Shown: positions 24,286 through 37,073, numbered from the stretch's first letter. The stretch is 64,000 nt of DNA from Panulirus ornatus (GCF_036320965.1 NC_092261.1:9404697-9468696); one strand, 5' to 3'. Made by a program: numbers and translations. The notes: a model not told the origin generated them from the sequence alone.

Positions 24286-24587
24286 CATATATATAAGGTA
24301 AAGGGAGCAATAATCATCTTTTAATGTCCCTAGCGCTACCAGAGGTGTTACGAGTGGAGGCATAATTAACAGCTTAGTTCTGATTATCTGGGGATGAGGT
24401 TCTAAACCACCTCTGCTGTCGTGGAGGGACGAGACGGTGGGATGGGTCATGGGACGCAGGAGATAGGCAGGGGGAGGAGGAAGAGGAGGAGGAGGAGGAG
24501 GGACAGGCAAGTGGCGGGATAGGAGGGATCGCACGATGGGGTAGGCAAGAGAGAGAGGCGGTATGATGATGATGTGACGTCATGACG

Positions 24588-24650
24588 TACCGTCGCGCTC
24601 TCAGGACTCGTACCCGTCGCTCCGAAGGGTCGTACCGGTCGTGCTCAGCA
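24588..24650 (+). repeat. Relic units of the 21-bp minisatellite family
   Basis: CGTACCGTCGCGCTCTCAGG and AGGGTCGTACCGGTCGTGCTC are recognisable decayed units. Confidence 0.55.
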
Positions 24651-25102
24651 CAGGTGGGGAACGAGCTGAGTCGCTCACAGATGGACGGTCAAGCACACAC
24701 ACACACACACACAAGGTATGTATCTATCCTCACACATACAATACACAGCACACACATAGTTGGGACAAACACCATAACACATCGAACTCCATACAGTTGC
24801 CCCTCCCCTTATTTTTTTTTTCAAAAGGACCTCAATGGCCTCCTCCTCCTCGCGAGTCGAAAAGAATCAGAACAGTTACGAGCGGCCACCTTCGTCAGGA
24901 GAACCTCAAACACACAGAGAGACACACACACACACACGGAAAAAAACGATATGTATATATATATAAAAAGGAGGAAAAATAGGAAATTAATATGTCAGTT
25001 GGATTGCACGTTGCGGGGGTGAAGGGAAATCTAATTATAACGGGGGAACCTTTGTCAGGCCCGTGGTTCCTTGACTGTGATCTTCTCTACCGCAGCAATC
25101 CT

Positions 25103-25105
<3 letters not shown>

Positions 25106-25171
<66 letters not shown>
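25106..25171. repeat. (GA)n microsatellite
   Basis: About 33 GA units. Confidence 0.95.
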
Positions 25172-25174
<3 letters not shown>

Positions 25175-25239
25175 GGAGGGAGGGTTGGAATCCCGGAGCG
25201 GTGTGGTAGGGCAGGGACCTGATTCTACCTGAGCCTCAA

Positions 25240-25600
25240 GGAACACCCTTGAGGAAAATGATGCGATTTTCTTGTCCGTAAAGAGGATTCTGGAGCGGGA
25301 GATTTGATTCTGTCTGTCAAAAAATAAAAAAAAAAAGAAAATAAAAAGGGGAAAAGAGAAAGAGAACCTTGGGTAAGACATGATGTGATTTTCTTATCTG
25401 GAAAGAGGATTCTGACGTAAAAGGGAGATCTGATTCTCCTTTGTCTGTCAAAGAGCCCCAAGGCCAGGGAGGGAATTTTCTTACGTGTGTTGAGATAATT
25501 CTGATATAGGAGATCTGATGCTTTCTCTCCGAGGAAGAGACGAGATTCGATCACGTCTTGTACTATATTACTGCAGGAGATCTAATTCTGTTATAGGAGG
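25240..25600. repeat. Degenerate tandem repeat, about 100-130-bp unit
   Basis: Three to four decayed copies of a unit holding GATTTTCTTATCTGGAAAG, AGGATTCTG and GGAGATCTGATTCT, starting near 25259, 25383, 25477 and 25545. Spacing is irregular because of poly-A expansion in the first copy. Confidence 0.7.
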
Positions 25601-25825
25601 ATGCTGGGGTGGTTGCCTGTGTGTATACATGATATTGGAAACGAAATAACTGATTATCCAACCCTGGCATGATGACAGAGCATGACCACCTCTTTCTTGG
25701 ATTTGAAGAGTATATGAAAAATGAAGTGAAATACCTAATTTTGATTCTGTCTACCTATTAGGCAAGTTCCTGGAGTCTTTTGAAAGATTAAGAAAGCGAA
25801 GTAACTTCACGAGTGGAGCAGCACA

Positions 25826-25895
25826 TGATAAGTCCCAAGTGCACTTTCGTGTAATAATCACATCATCAGGGGAAATACAAGAAAGAAATATAATG
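25826..25895 (-). mobile_element. Probable Penelope-like terminal fragment, copy D
   Basis: A 70-base piece of the family starting inside the element (GATAAGTCCCAAGTGC), without the outer end and without a neighbouring (TA)n. It keeps the whole hammerhead-like core. Confidence 0.6.
25833..25873 (-). ncRNA. Hammerhead-ribozyme-like motif, intact core
   Basis: All 41 bases match the motif at 2340-2380, including stem I, CTGATGA, GAA and the self-complementary AGTGCACT, although the flanking sequence of the two copies has diverged. Confidence 0.5.
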
Positions 25896-25940
25896 AAAAA
25901 ATATATACAAAGAAGGTAAATAGTACAGAACTGTACACTA

Positions 25941-25941
<1 letters not shown>

Positions 25942-26000
<59 letters not shown>
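25942..26000. repeat. (CA)n microsatellite
   Basis: About 29 CA units. Confidence 0.95.
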
Positions 26001-26003
<3 letters not shown>

Positions 26004-26039
26004 CAAGGACACACTATGTCATCCAAAGGCATTCAAGCA

Positions 26040-26420
26040 CTGTGGGAAATATCCAAGCCACACAAAGACACTCTAACAAAGACACGCTGACAGAAACAAC
26101 AATACCATCGTCTACATAACGTGAGTCATACAGATGTCACCCATCACACAGATGCGACAGACAGACACAGACATTGCCGAAGTCACAGATCACAGACTCA
26201 AACATTACCGGAGTCACAGATTCAGACACAGACACAGACTGCACAAAGACACGCGGTCCAACAGACAGAAAGACCACAGGGACAGGCGAGCTGGCTCAAC
26301 AAATACAGACCGACACACTGGAACTGACTAAGTCACAGAGATCCCAAGGTATACATCGAAACTAATGACGCCTCAGAAAGTTAATATTGGACTGACGGGA
26401 GCACCCGAGCCAACAGACAA
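26040..26420. repeat. Degenerate CACAGA-rich minisatellite
   Basis: Words such as AGTCACAGAT, CACAGACTCA and GACACAGACA recur with loose spacing, in the style of the array at 7060-7480. No coding sequence is supported. Confidence 0.5.
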
Positions 26421-26492
26421 CCAACAGTTAATGAAGATCTGCGACACGAGCAGTTGATATATGCCACAGACGTTGGCAATAACAAGCACAGA

Positions 26493-26495
<3 letters not shown>

Positions 26496-26541
<46 letters not shown>
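26496..26541. repeat. (CA)n microsatellite
   Basis: About 23 CA units. Confidence 0.95.
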
Positions 26542-26544
<3 letters not shown>

Positions 26545-27237
26545 CCAACTCCTCAAAGACAGTGAGAACTACGGAGACACGCGCACCCGTACATGCCGGT
26601 AGATACATAGCACTGACGAACACACAGACACATATACTGAAGGATCCACACGCAGAAAGAAGATAGGCTCCATATGTTAGACAGACAGACACTAACGGAC
26701 TTAAACAAGAGATGAAGGACGAGTAATAGAAAACGACACGACCAAAGAGCACTGGGCAAACAAAAAAGACATACAGTAGACAACTCACGAACACAGACCT
26801 ATAAGAGACCACAGCCAGGCATTTGCAAACTCACGAACGCAACCATAGCCCCGGGCTCTCACGAAACCCCTGCCTGTAGCTCCAGATACAGACACTCGCG
26901 AGCACACAGACAAAATTCTCTAACCCACCATTTACTGAATTTACAGTCTGCTGGATTCCAATTCCCAACAAACTCACTGAGAGGCTACAAACGAACCCCC
27001 ATACATAAAGGCTTTCAGACTGCCGCTGACAATATTCACATGAATTCATCCACGTACGACGGACGAATAAATGAATCCATTGTCCGAATTCACACCTGAA
27101 AGAATCCCTTTGATGTTTTGTGTCGATGGCTACGTTAACACTTCGATGAGTGGGCTAGCGGTGGCTGCGCCATTCATGGAATAAAGAGGCACGTATAAAA
27201 AGGCCTGCTTGGATGATAAACGCGTAAGATACAGCAC

Positions 27238-27860
27238 TCGAACGGTACGACCCTTGAGTAGGACGGTACGATCCTTGAGTAGGAAGATGCGACTCGTGAG
27301 TGAGTCGGTACGATCCTTGAGAAGGACGGTGCGACTCGTGAGTGGGACGGTACGATCCTTGAGAAGGACGGTACGATCCTTGAGTGGGAAGGTGCGACCC
27401 CTGAGTAGGACGGTGCGATCCTTGAGTAGGACGGTGCGACCTTTGAGTTGGACGATGCGACCCTTGAGTTGGACTGTACGATCCTTGAGAAGGACGGTAC
27501 GACCCTTGAGTAGGACGGTACGATCCTTGGGAAGGACGGTACGACCCTTGAGTAGGACGGTATGACCCTTGAGTAGGACGGTACGATCCTTGAGTTGGAC
27601 AGTACGATCCTTGGGAAGGACGGTACGACCCTTGAGCAACGAAGGGTACGATCCTTAAACAAGAGGAAGGATTCCTAACGGTACAACCCTAGAGCACGAC
27701 GGTACAACCTTAAGAGCGCGACGGTAATACCACAGAACACGACGGACGGTGGTGCAATCCTTGATCACCACGGTACGATCCTTAAAACCACGAGACGTAC
27801 GACCCAACCCTTGAGCACGACGGTACGACCTATGAATCACGATACCACGATCACTTACTT
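27238..27860 (-). repeat. 21-bp minisatellite family, array 3 (largest)
   Basis: About 19 head-to-tail copies of GGTACGATCCTTGAGTAGGAC to about 27640, then decayed copies to 27860. Position-specific variants (CCC/TCC; AGTAGG/AGAAGG/AGTTGG) alternate between units, hinting at a higher-order unit. Frames of 118-169 codons on both strands are products of the 21-bp period. Confidence 0.95.
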
Positions 27861-28555
27861 AAACCTTAAAAAGTCTGGGATGAAGACCATACCGACACAC
27901 ACACACACACACACATGGGTCGTACCGATCTGCTCAGTCATCTCATTCCTTTTTCCAAATATTTTCTTCAAAAATGACACGTCTTCAAGCAAAAATTTGA
28001 AAAAAAAAGGAATAGTTACCAGCGGCTTGGAAATAAAACTTGACAATATAAAAAAAAGTTACAATTCGCTCTCCTTGGAGAGGCAGGCGGGAATGGCAAA
28101 CTCCCCCTCTTCCTCCTCCTCCTCGTCGTCGTCGTCCTCCTCCTTCGCAAACAGGGAATTATGATCATTGCTCGTGTAATCTCCTCAAACATCATTAAAC
28201 TTCCAAGAATGGCCACCATTCCAAGATTAATCACTTCTCGTCCTCCTCATGCCGGGGGTAGGGTTATATGCCCAACCTTACAAGCAAGCCAGAAGAGACG
28301 CGGACCCCCTTGCCTCTCGTCAGATTCTGATGAGCTCCTGTGGGTGGACGTTGGAGGGTTGAAGAGTGGTGTCTACAGCATCCCACCTCCGAGCTCTTGC
28401 CTCACAAGATTCATCTAAACGTTCGTGAATGTTGACAACCTCTACACAAAGACGCCTCGACACCCTCATATTGACAGCCCTAACGTCGAGAACATTGATC
28501 ATGTTTCGTATCACATGATCCTCTACTTATATATATACACATACGAGTACATATA

Positions 28556-28556
<1 letters not shown>

Positions 28557-28636
<80 letters not shown>
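28557..28636. repeat. (TA)n microsatellite
   Basis: About 40 TA units, left neighbour of a tRNA-like fragment. Confidence 0.95.
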
Positions 28637-28642
<6 letters not shown>

Positions 28643-28654
28643 CATATTAACCTC

Positions 28655-28725
28655 CAACAGCCAGGATCGAACCCGGGACCTCTGCGCAGGAGGCAGGAGC
28701 ACTACTGCTATTCTAGCGCGTTCAT
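28655..28725 (-). mobile_element. tRNA-like fragment between two (TA)n tracts
   Basis: On the minus strand: AGCAGTAGTG as a weak A box, an anticodon-like stem-loop CTGC-CTCCTGC-GCAG (loop of seven, T at position 33, anticodon CCT), then CCGGGTTCGATCCTGG with a perfect B box. The acceptor stem does not close, so it is a tRNA-derived repeat or pseudogene and not a working tRNA. Confidence 0.5.
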
Positions 28726-28738
28726 TTGCACTATTTAC

Positions 28739-28741
<3 letters not shown>

Positions 28742-28817
<76 letters not shown>
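28742..28817. repeat. (TA)n microsatellite
   Basis: About 38 TA units, right neighbour of the tRNA-like fragment. Confidence 0.95.
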
Positions 28818-28820
<3 letters not shown>

Positions 28821-29394
28821 GTAGATATTGAGCCAGCTTCTTCGCAAACTCGGTCGTAGCGAGAGCAAATGTCCCCCCGTCTTCCTACTCGCTGTCCGGA
28901 CTTGCTCCATGGTAATTTATAATCGTGTGAAGTCAGTCCTCCTCATCATGGCTCCATTCAAGTCCTTCGTTCCCTCTGAAAACAGCTCGACTAAAGTTTA
29001 ATTAATCCTCATCTGTATTACTATTAGAACGTCGCTCCCCCTCCCCCCTTTTTTTTGGGGTGGGTTGGTGGGGTGGGGTAGGGTGAGAGGGGGGAGGAGG
29101 ACATCCGGGGTAAAAAAAAAAACATTGATAAGTCAGATCCAATTAACCTAACACCATTTCAACACCCAGATATTGGATTAGGATTTAATGGAAATGAAAA
29201 GATTTCCTGTAGGAGGAACGGGGTCACATCGGATTAACAGGATTCTATCCTCTTTTTTTTTTTTTCTCTTTCCTCTTTTTCTTTCCATGTCATTAGACAG
29301 ACACAACTAGATTCAGAGTGGAATCTAAAGACCCATCTAGGATTCATTAGTTACATTTGTCTACGAATGGAAGTAAGGGACATGGAGTTACAGA

Positions 29395-29408
29395 CACACA
29401 CACACACT

Positions 29409-29485
<77 letters not shown>
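29395..29485. repeat. (CA)n(TA)n compound microsatellite
   Basis: CA block followed directly by a TA block. Confidence 0.95.
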
Positions 29486-29487
<2 letters not shown>

Positions 29488-30002
29488 TAATGGACACAGA
29501 GGTTATTACACAACGTCAATTTCCTCTGTCTAGCAGACTGCCATATATCACGATTAACTATACAGATGATATCTATTGTGTTCTCTCTCAGTAAAGCGAT
29601 TAATTTTGATTTGTGCCTGTAACCCTGGCAAATTCACTGTGCACCCCCATGCTCATCCGGTGAGCGGCAGCGCAAAAGGATTACAGAGGTCACAAAGGGG
29701 TCATCGTCTGATCCCAGTGGGTTAGAATTACATAGGTTGTTACAAAGCTTAATTACATACGTTTCGATAACTACCGTTATCACTATCACTATCCACATTA
29801 ACGTAATCAGAAGTCTAGTCAAATGATAACTCATTTACCCCATCCTATTGGGAAGTCGACCCTAAAGTTTTTTTTGGAATCACTGGTGGATTCAATGGCT
29901 ATTAACGGATAATGATCGCCAAGCTAGAATCCATACATCATAACCTACAAGCACAAAAATAATTCTTTGTGTAGGACACATTGTGATCATTTTTGCGCTA
30001 CG

Positions 30003-30005
<3 letters not shown>

Positions 30006-30094
<89 letters not shown>
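30006..30094. repeat. (GA)n microsatellite
   Basis: About 44 GA units. Confidence 0.95.
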
Positions 30095-30097
<3 letters not shown>

Positions 30098-30316
30098 TGG
30101 CCTCCGGGCTGTGTCTGTTAACAATCGCCAGTCTTTGAATTTACCCCATCCGTTCCACGGGAAGGGATGCCCTCCCCAGCTTGCCATGATGTTGGCTTCC
30201 AGCTCTGGTGTGCACAGCAGGACGCATCAATGTAGGTAACTTTTGTGAGGTCTTGTTATGCTGTAAGGAGGCAGTGTCTTGTGGATACTGACTATAAGGC
30301 GTGTCTAAGGCTTTCA

Positions 30317-30710
30317 ACCTTCCCAGAGGTACTCAATATGTTTATCCTAGCATAAGACTACCTTCCCAGAGGTACTCAGTATTTCTCCTAGCATAAGACT
30401 ACCTTCCCAGAGGTACTCAATATGTTTATCCTAGCATAAGACTACCTTCCCAGAGGTACTCAGTATTTCTCCTAGCATAAGACTACCTTCCCAGAGGTAC
30501 TCAGTATTTCTCCTAGCATAAGACTACCTTCCCAGAGGTACTCAGTATTTCTCCTAGCATAAGACTACCTTCCCAGAGGTACTCAGTATTTCTCCTAGCA
30601 TAAGACTACCTTCCCAGAGGTACTCGAATCTTTATCCTAGGATGAGACAAGCTTTGCCATAAGTACTCAAGTGTTTATCCTTAGCATAAGACTACCTGCC
30701 CAGTGGTATC
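30317..30710. repeat. Minisatellite, 41/45-bp unit
   Basis: Eight good copies and two decayed copies of a unit holding CTTCCCAGAGGTACTCAGTA and CCTAGCATAAGACTAC. Two length classes differ by TATGTTTAT versus TATTTCT; both long-class units lie in the left half, so the right part looks freshly homogenised. Confidence 0.95.
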
Positions 30711-30856
30711 AAATAACCCATCATATAGCAGCAGACAAGTGTCCCAGCAGTGCTAAATCTTTGTCCTATTAGAAGATACGCTGCTGGGCTGCCCAGTGCA
30801 CTATCATGAATTGCCCTTTAACAAATATCGACTCAATGGACCACAAGTGCTAGCCC

Positions 30857-30858
<2 letters not shown>

Positions 30859-30940
<82 letters not shown>
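30859..30940. repeat. (TA)n microsatellite
   Basis: About 41 TA units. Confidence 0.95.
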
Positions 30941-30943
<3 letters not shown>

Positions 30944-31008
30944 GCAGGCTTTATCCATCCTCTCCTGATTTACTCCAATGTTTCTTTGAAACCAATGCAT
31001 GAAGCAGG

Positions 31009-31011
<3 letters not shown>

Positions 31012-31076
<65 letters not shown>

Positions 31077-31103
31077 ACACACACACAAACACACACCACA
31101 CAG

Positions 31104-31138
<35 letters not shown>

Positions 31139-31147
31139 CATATATAC
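31012..31147. repeat. (CA)n then (TA)n compound microsatellite
   Basis: CA-rich block with small breaks to about 31118, then TA. Confidence 0.95.
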
Positions 31148-31390
31148 ATTTCTGCACTTCTGAGCCAGTAACCCTCTCGCTGTGTTTCAGTGGAAATTCT
31201 AAGCGACAGTCGTCATTTTCCAACATTAAAGAGCACTATTATATAGTCTCAGTAAACGAAATATCATTTTTTCCCCGTTCAACACAGGGGGAAAAAACAT
31301 TCATCCAGTTCAAAATGTTATCCTCAGGATTTCTCTACTGGATATTTTCCCATGTTTTGTTCATTTGTCGTAGAATATCAAAATGAAAAG

Positions 31391-31393
<3 letters not shown>

Positions 31394-31449
<56 letters not shown>
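31394..31449. repeat. (TA)n microsatellite
   Basis: About 28 TA units, abutting repeat copy E. Confidence 0.95.
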
Positions 31450-31451
<2 letters not shown>

Positions 31452-31512
31452 CTATGAGTCCACGGGGAAAATGAAACACGATAAGTTCACAAGTGCACTT
31501 TCGTGTAATAAT
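31450..31512 (-). mobile_element. Probable Penelope-like terminal fragment, copy E (truncated)
   Basis: Begins TTCCTATGAGTCCACGGGG at the shared (TA)n boundary and stops after TTTCGTGTAATAAT, so it lacks the CTGATGA half of the hammerhead-like motif. Confidence 0.6.
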
Positions 31513-31721
31513 ATAGCTATACGGTGATTAACATTATCCAAGTGCGGGATAATGTTCCTGTTATGAACAATATTATGTTCATTACGTCCATCCTCTGCAT
31601 TTAGGGTAACCACCCACTGCTTTACCTACACGCAAACATCTTAGTAAATCAAAGTGAACATATTGGTCAACAGCTGCTTTGCATATTCACAGGCTTTATG
31701 GGAGAATATGAATCGCTGTTT

Positions 31722-31848
<127 letters not shown>

Positions 31849-32202
31849 TTAGTATTATTATCATTATTACTATCAAAATTATTATCATAAGTCATTATTA
31901 TTATTATCATTGTTATCATTATAAATGTTTATCATTATACTTAATATACTGTATATCTCGATTATCATTGTAATAAGTCAATGTCTTCACAGACAAAGTG
32001 AACTGTTCTTACTGAAAAATATTTCTTCAGTAAAACCACTGAACGAAACCAGTTATCATATTCTCTGCCAACAATGTATGAAAAAAAAACCCGGGATCAT
32101 TAATACACGGCTACAGCAAACAAAACTCGGATTGGTTTCAATTTTGCTGTGAAATACGTTTCATGAATTCCTCTTTGAAAAAAAAAGTGAATTCCTCTTT
32201 GA

Positions 32203-32205
<3 letters not shown>

Positions 32206-32274
<69 letters not shown>
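32206..32274. repeat. (TA)n microsatellite
   Basis: About 34 TA units. Confidence 0.95.
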
Positions 32275-32276
<2 letters not shown>

Positions 32277-32446
32277 CGTCCTCCGTAGAAATTACAAATT
32301 TCACAATTCATAAAGCATAAGGTACTCGTTTTTTTTTTCTTTTTTTACCTTCATGAACACAGCGTCACCTGTCTAACTCCCCCTACATATGCCACAGTCC
32401 AGTACTGAAAAAAAAAAATACTGGTGGTAAAAAAAATAAAGCTATA

Positions 32447-32527
<81 letters not shown>
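32447..32527. repeat. (GC)n(GA)n microsatellite
   Basis: Six GC units run into about 34 GA units. Confidence 0.95.
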
Positions 32528-32531
<4 letters not shown>

Positions 32532-32605
32532 GGGTGGGGATGAAGACAGAGACATGCAGAGAAAAACAGGTGGAACCCAGGGGTTCTGTGGTGTGGAAAA
32601 TGTGG

Positions 32606-32652
32606 TAGTGTGTGTGCGTGTGTGTGTGTGAGTGTGTGTGTGTGTGTGTGTG
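32606..32652. repeat. (GT)n microsatellite, interrupted
   Basis: GT units with single C and A breaks. Confidence 0.9.
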
Positions 32653-32771
32653 CATTACTTAAGTATGGGTGTATAGACACGCTGGCACTTACATACTTAT
32701 GTATGGCTTACGGACGATGATATTTAAGTATGGATGTATAGACGGCGCTGCTCGGATACCAAAATAAAACA

Positions 32772-32893
32772 GTGCGTTTCTCTGATCGTCCGTGTGTGAG
32801 TGCGTTTCTCTGATCGTCCGTTTGTGAGTGCGTTTCTCTGATCGTCCGTGTGTGAGTGCGTTTCTCTGATCATCCGTGTGTGAGTGCGTTTTT
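32772..32893. repeat. 28-bp minisatellite
   Basis: Four full copies and one partial copy of AGTGCGTTTCTCTGATCG followed by TCCGTGTGTG. Units differ by single bases. Confidence 0.95.
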
Positions 32894-33187
32894 TCAGTGA
32901 ATACAAAAAAAAAAAAAGAAAAGAAATGACTATGTATAACAATTTGTCTCATTATTACACATGCGTATGAAGGAAAGATGAAGTATATTCTCATCTCTTT
33001 TATAATCACCCCCCCACATTAAGCTGGATCATGTACAATTTATGATGACTACATGTTGACAGTATTCCCTCTGGCGCGCACCCACACCGCTCCTCGCCTG
33101 CCGGGGTGTGAACGACGGAGCCCACCAGTGTGACACACTTCCAACAAATTCACGTTCAACATCCCGAACTTATCCAGCGTAAGAACG

Positions 33188-33271
33188 GAGGGAGGTGAGG
33201 GGGGTGAGGGAGGGAGGTGAGGGGAGGGAGGTGAGGGGAGGGAGGTGAGGGAGGGAGGTGAGGGGAGGGGA
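33188..33271 (+). repeat. G-rich minisatellite (GGGAGGGAGGTGAG units)
   Basis: Closely spaced GGG runs on the plus strand across about 80 bases; enough tracts to fold as a G-quadruplex in principle. Confidence 0.85.
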
Positions 33272-33841
33272 AAAGTTCCACGACGCAAACATTTGCGAGC
33301 CGAAGTTAATCAGGAAGTTTTTGATAGTTTTAACGCCATATTCCCAGTTTCTGAGTTACGGTTCAATTAGGGAAACATTTTCAAAACATTTTCGAGTCTT
33401 ACTAAAGATCATTTTAGATACCAAAAGTTTCCGCCCACCCTTCCCCCCCAAAAAATAATAATAACTCCAAGAATCTTTTATGGTTTGGAATATACAGCAA
33501 ATCAATCAACAATATAAAGTCGACTTAAAAGACCAAAATTTAGAATACCCTTCGAACACCCTCATCGCGTCCTTGACCAAGTAACTAAAACGAAGAATTC
33601 AAAAAGACACAAGAGAACACTGAATGAATAAGACGCACCAAAAAGAAAAGAAAAGAGAGAGAGAGAAAAAAAAACCCCAGACACGTGAAAATATGTAACC
33701 ACCTTACACGACCTGATTCACATCGCTGGGATATGCAAATTATATTAGTGATTCTCTTGCGAACACAAGGGAATTCCCCAAAACGACGTGACCCCACTAC
33801 AGATGTCGCTCCCCTCCTCCCCCTTTCCTTCATTCACGGTC

Positions 33842-33943
33842 GAGAGAGAGAGAGAGAGAGAGAGAGTGTCCTGTCTTTCGTAACTTTCCGTTACGGGCAA
33901 AACCTCCACAGGAAAGTCTCGTTACCTCCGCTCGTCTCCCAAC

Positions 33944-33978
<35 letters not shown>

Positions 33979-34057
33979 CATGCTTACCACCACACAGACA
34001 CGCCCTCCGCGTCCCCCCTCCCTTAGCGCAACCACCTAGGGTAGTTCTCCCATTACC

Positions 34058-34128
<71 letters not shown>
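33842..34128. repeat. Three microsatellites: (GA)n, (CA)n, (CT)n
   Basis: GA at 33842-33866, CA at about 33943-33972, CT at 34062-34128. Confidence 0.9.
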
Positions 34129-34129
<1 letters not shown>

Positions 34130-34132
<3 letters not shown>

Positions 34133-35815
34133 CAAACTTTCCGTCGTAGGTCCCCGCCAGGAGAGAGAGAGAGAGAGATAGGAGAGGAGAGGAGGGAGGA
34201 GGGGAGAGTTAGTTCCCTCTTGGCTCAGCCACACACCAATTCATCATCTGCCGTACGGCCCAACCCGTCCTTTCAAAACGCATCCACGCGTCGGGCCGAC
34301 ACCTCCTTCCCTTACGTTCCCACATGTCCCACCGCATATTTCATCACCTCCTCTCTCCATCAGCATGCCCTAACCCAGGCCACGGTCGCGACAGAACCAT
34401 CTACACTCTGTTCCCGGCCCGTCTATATATATATATATATATATATGTGTATATATCACGCTGCTTGTCCCCCTCTTATTTCCCGCGCAGACTCCTCACC
34501 ACCCACCCGTCCGTCCGTCCGTCAGTACGCAGACGTATCATCCATATTCGTAAACTTGGATTCTGTATCTTTTTTTTTTTTTGTCTTTTACTCATTCTAT
34601 TTCTTTTTCCCGGCGTTGCGCTCACCTGCCAAACCTTCATTCACTTTTGATATTTCTCTCCACATACCCTTCACTCCCCATCCTTGGTCTGAGGGAAGAA
34701 ACAAAAAAAATATTCGTAGACTATCTGTTAAAATCTTTTTCTTTCTATTCTCCCAGTTCAGTAACTTCCAACATATGCAGTGTTTTTTTTTCCCCCCGGC
34801 TTGAATTCACCCCGTTTGTTCATGAGTTTCCCTACCTGAGGACCTGAATTTCCTCCCCCCCAGCAACAACCTCATTAAAGTTGTTCGGTTCTTGTAGTAA
34901 TGAATCCATCAATATACTAGTGTATGTCCATGACACGGAAGCGTCCCGAGGTTTCATTCCCTTATACATTTTCTCCAGTCTAAATCCTCCTCCGGCGACT
35001 CTCCCAGCAACGTCCACGGTCGTAGTCACATATCCAACGGCTCCAATTACGTGGGGAAGCCCTCACCAAGGCCAGACCTCGACTCAAAACCAGAAAATGG
35101 CATTGGAAAGGAAACAAGATGAACACTTTAAAATATGAGGTGCAAAAAAAGAAAAAAAAAAAGATGCGAAAACAAGAAATAAGAATAAAAATGAGGACGG
35201 ATATATACATACATGGCGCGCTCATAAGGAAAATAAATGAATCATGTCTCGGTCGATTATTTCTGATGAGGCAGGAAGAAATTAAGACGAGTCATCAAAA
35301 GACACAAGAGGTTGTACAACAACACGAGCCGTGGCACCACTTCAGCAGTTGTAAGTCAGGACGGGCGCGCTTCGTCGACGGACTTCCTAGTCTACACAAC
35401 CTACCCACACGGAGGGTGTGGGATGGTTCCAGGGACCATTTCATCGCCTCTTACCACGGGGAGCTCCAACGCCATAGTCTACCACAAAAGGAGTATAAAC
35501 AGCAACAGATTATTACAGTCCTTTCAAGAATATGTAATATTATATGTATATGACTCGATGTATATGACCCGAGGCACACATATCTTGTTTTACTCCAGGG
35601 AATATATAACTCGCCGGTATTTTTCACATTATTCATTTACGTTCGTTGGATGCCTCCTTCCGGGGCAGCCACACATCGCGTGATGACCACCGAACGCTGG
35701 CCATGAAACTGGACCCGGACGTGTAGCACAGCCCTTACGCAGTCGTGATGACGCCATACTCCCAACCACCTGACACTAACAACACTTGACCCGTTGTTGT
35801 TTTGACGCGAGGGGA
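34130..35815. other. Stretch without recognised genes
   Basis: A 194-codon plus-strand frame at 34220-34804 contains microsatellite and poly-T translation and matches nothing I know. A 144-codon frame at 35119-35553 is equally unconvincing. Confidence 0.4.

Positions 35816-35816
<1 letters not shown>

Positions 35817-35872
<56 letters not shown>
35817..35872. repeat. (GT)n microsatellite
   Basis: About 28 GT units. Confidence 0.95.
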
Positions 35873-35874
<2 letters not shown>

Positions 35875-36067
35875 AAGACCTTTATCGACCTCTCTATAAT
35901 CCCCTTAGGGAACAAATGTGTCAGTGAACTTTGGCTGTCTCCTGCCCCACGCACGTAACACTCTTGACGGTAAGTGATGCCGTCTCCCGTAAGCAGTCAT
36001 GCTCTTTAAACCTTCGGTGAGATGTCGAGTATTGAAGATGCCAGTCACCGAGTCTCTGGTTCTGAAG

Positions 36068-36068
<1 letters not shown>

Positions 36069-36107
<39 letters not shown>

Positions 36108-36207
36108 CGCGCGCGAAAAGTTTTTCTTCCGCTTGGAAAGTTATTCCGGCCATCTTCAAATATTCTTCTATATATATATCATTTCTTCTGCATTGCAGTC
36201 TGGTTCC

Positions 36208-36284
<77 letters not shown>
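36069..36284. repeat. (CA)n and (CT)n microsatellites
   Basis: CA at 36069-36102 and CT at 36209-36284, about 100 bases apart. Confidence 0.95.
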
Positions 36285-36287
<3 letters not shown>

Positions 36288-36725
36288 ATTGCAATGCTAC
36301 TAAGAATCGCGTAGCCTAAAAAAAAAAAGAAACGTCGCTTTTTTAGCTTCTTACAAGAACCTTCGACAGGCCAGTGAATAAGGCATTGCAATGATATATT
36401 CAATGGTCAATCCAGCAGCCCCTCAAAAAGTTAATCTGGATATAACCAAGCTTACTTAAAATTCCTCAAGACGAACACACAAGGCAACATTCCAAGATTC
36501 GAAACACCAAAAAACCCTACAAATATCTACCTCTAAGAGGTACTTCAAAACCACGGCCACTTACTCCAAATCGATGAACCGTAGCCCATCCCTCAAAGAG
36601 CACTTTCCAAACCCTCCATTCCCAAAACACTGTACTCCTGATCCCGTACAGTTCTCTACTCGCAACAGCAGTTATCCTCTTAACAAAGACATCTGACGCC
36701 ACCCACTTCAACCAACGCTGAGGCG

Positions 36726-36727
<2 letters not shown>

Positions 36728-36788
<61 letters not shown>

Positions 36789-36793
36789 CAAAC
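36728..36793. repeat. (CA)n microsatellite
   Basis: CA with two TA interruptions. Confidence 0.95.
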
Positions 36794-37072
36794 TTCAGTG
36801 AAATAAAGTTCTTCTCAGGAACCGAACTCGCCTATCAGAGTCACGGGCGAAAAAAGCCAGACAGCAATCAGGGCCTCACTCCTCCCCCACCCACACACCC
36901 CTGCAACCCTGACTTACTCCTCCGCCCTGCACTTGACACACCGGCTGATGGGAACGTCACTTGGCGTTATGGACAACCTCGAACCCCCACCCCACACCAA
37001 CTCCCAATACTCCAAGCCCCGAGCTTAAAACCCCCTTCCTCCTCCTCCTCCTCCTCTTCTCTCAAACCCACC

Positions 37073-37073
<1 letters not shown>

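Noticed and set aside
27130..27662. Frames of 169 and 162 codons on the minus strand and 118 on the plus strand
   Set aside because: They come from a stop-free 21-bp unit repeated in phase; open in several frames and both strands.
34220..34804. Plus-strand frame of 194 codons
   Set aside because: Contains microsatellite (YIYI) and poly-T (FFFF) translation; no recognisable domain.
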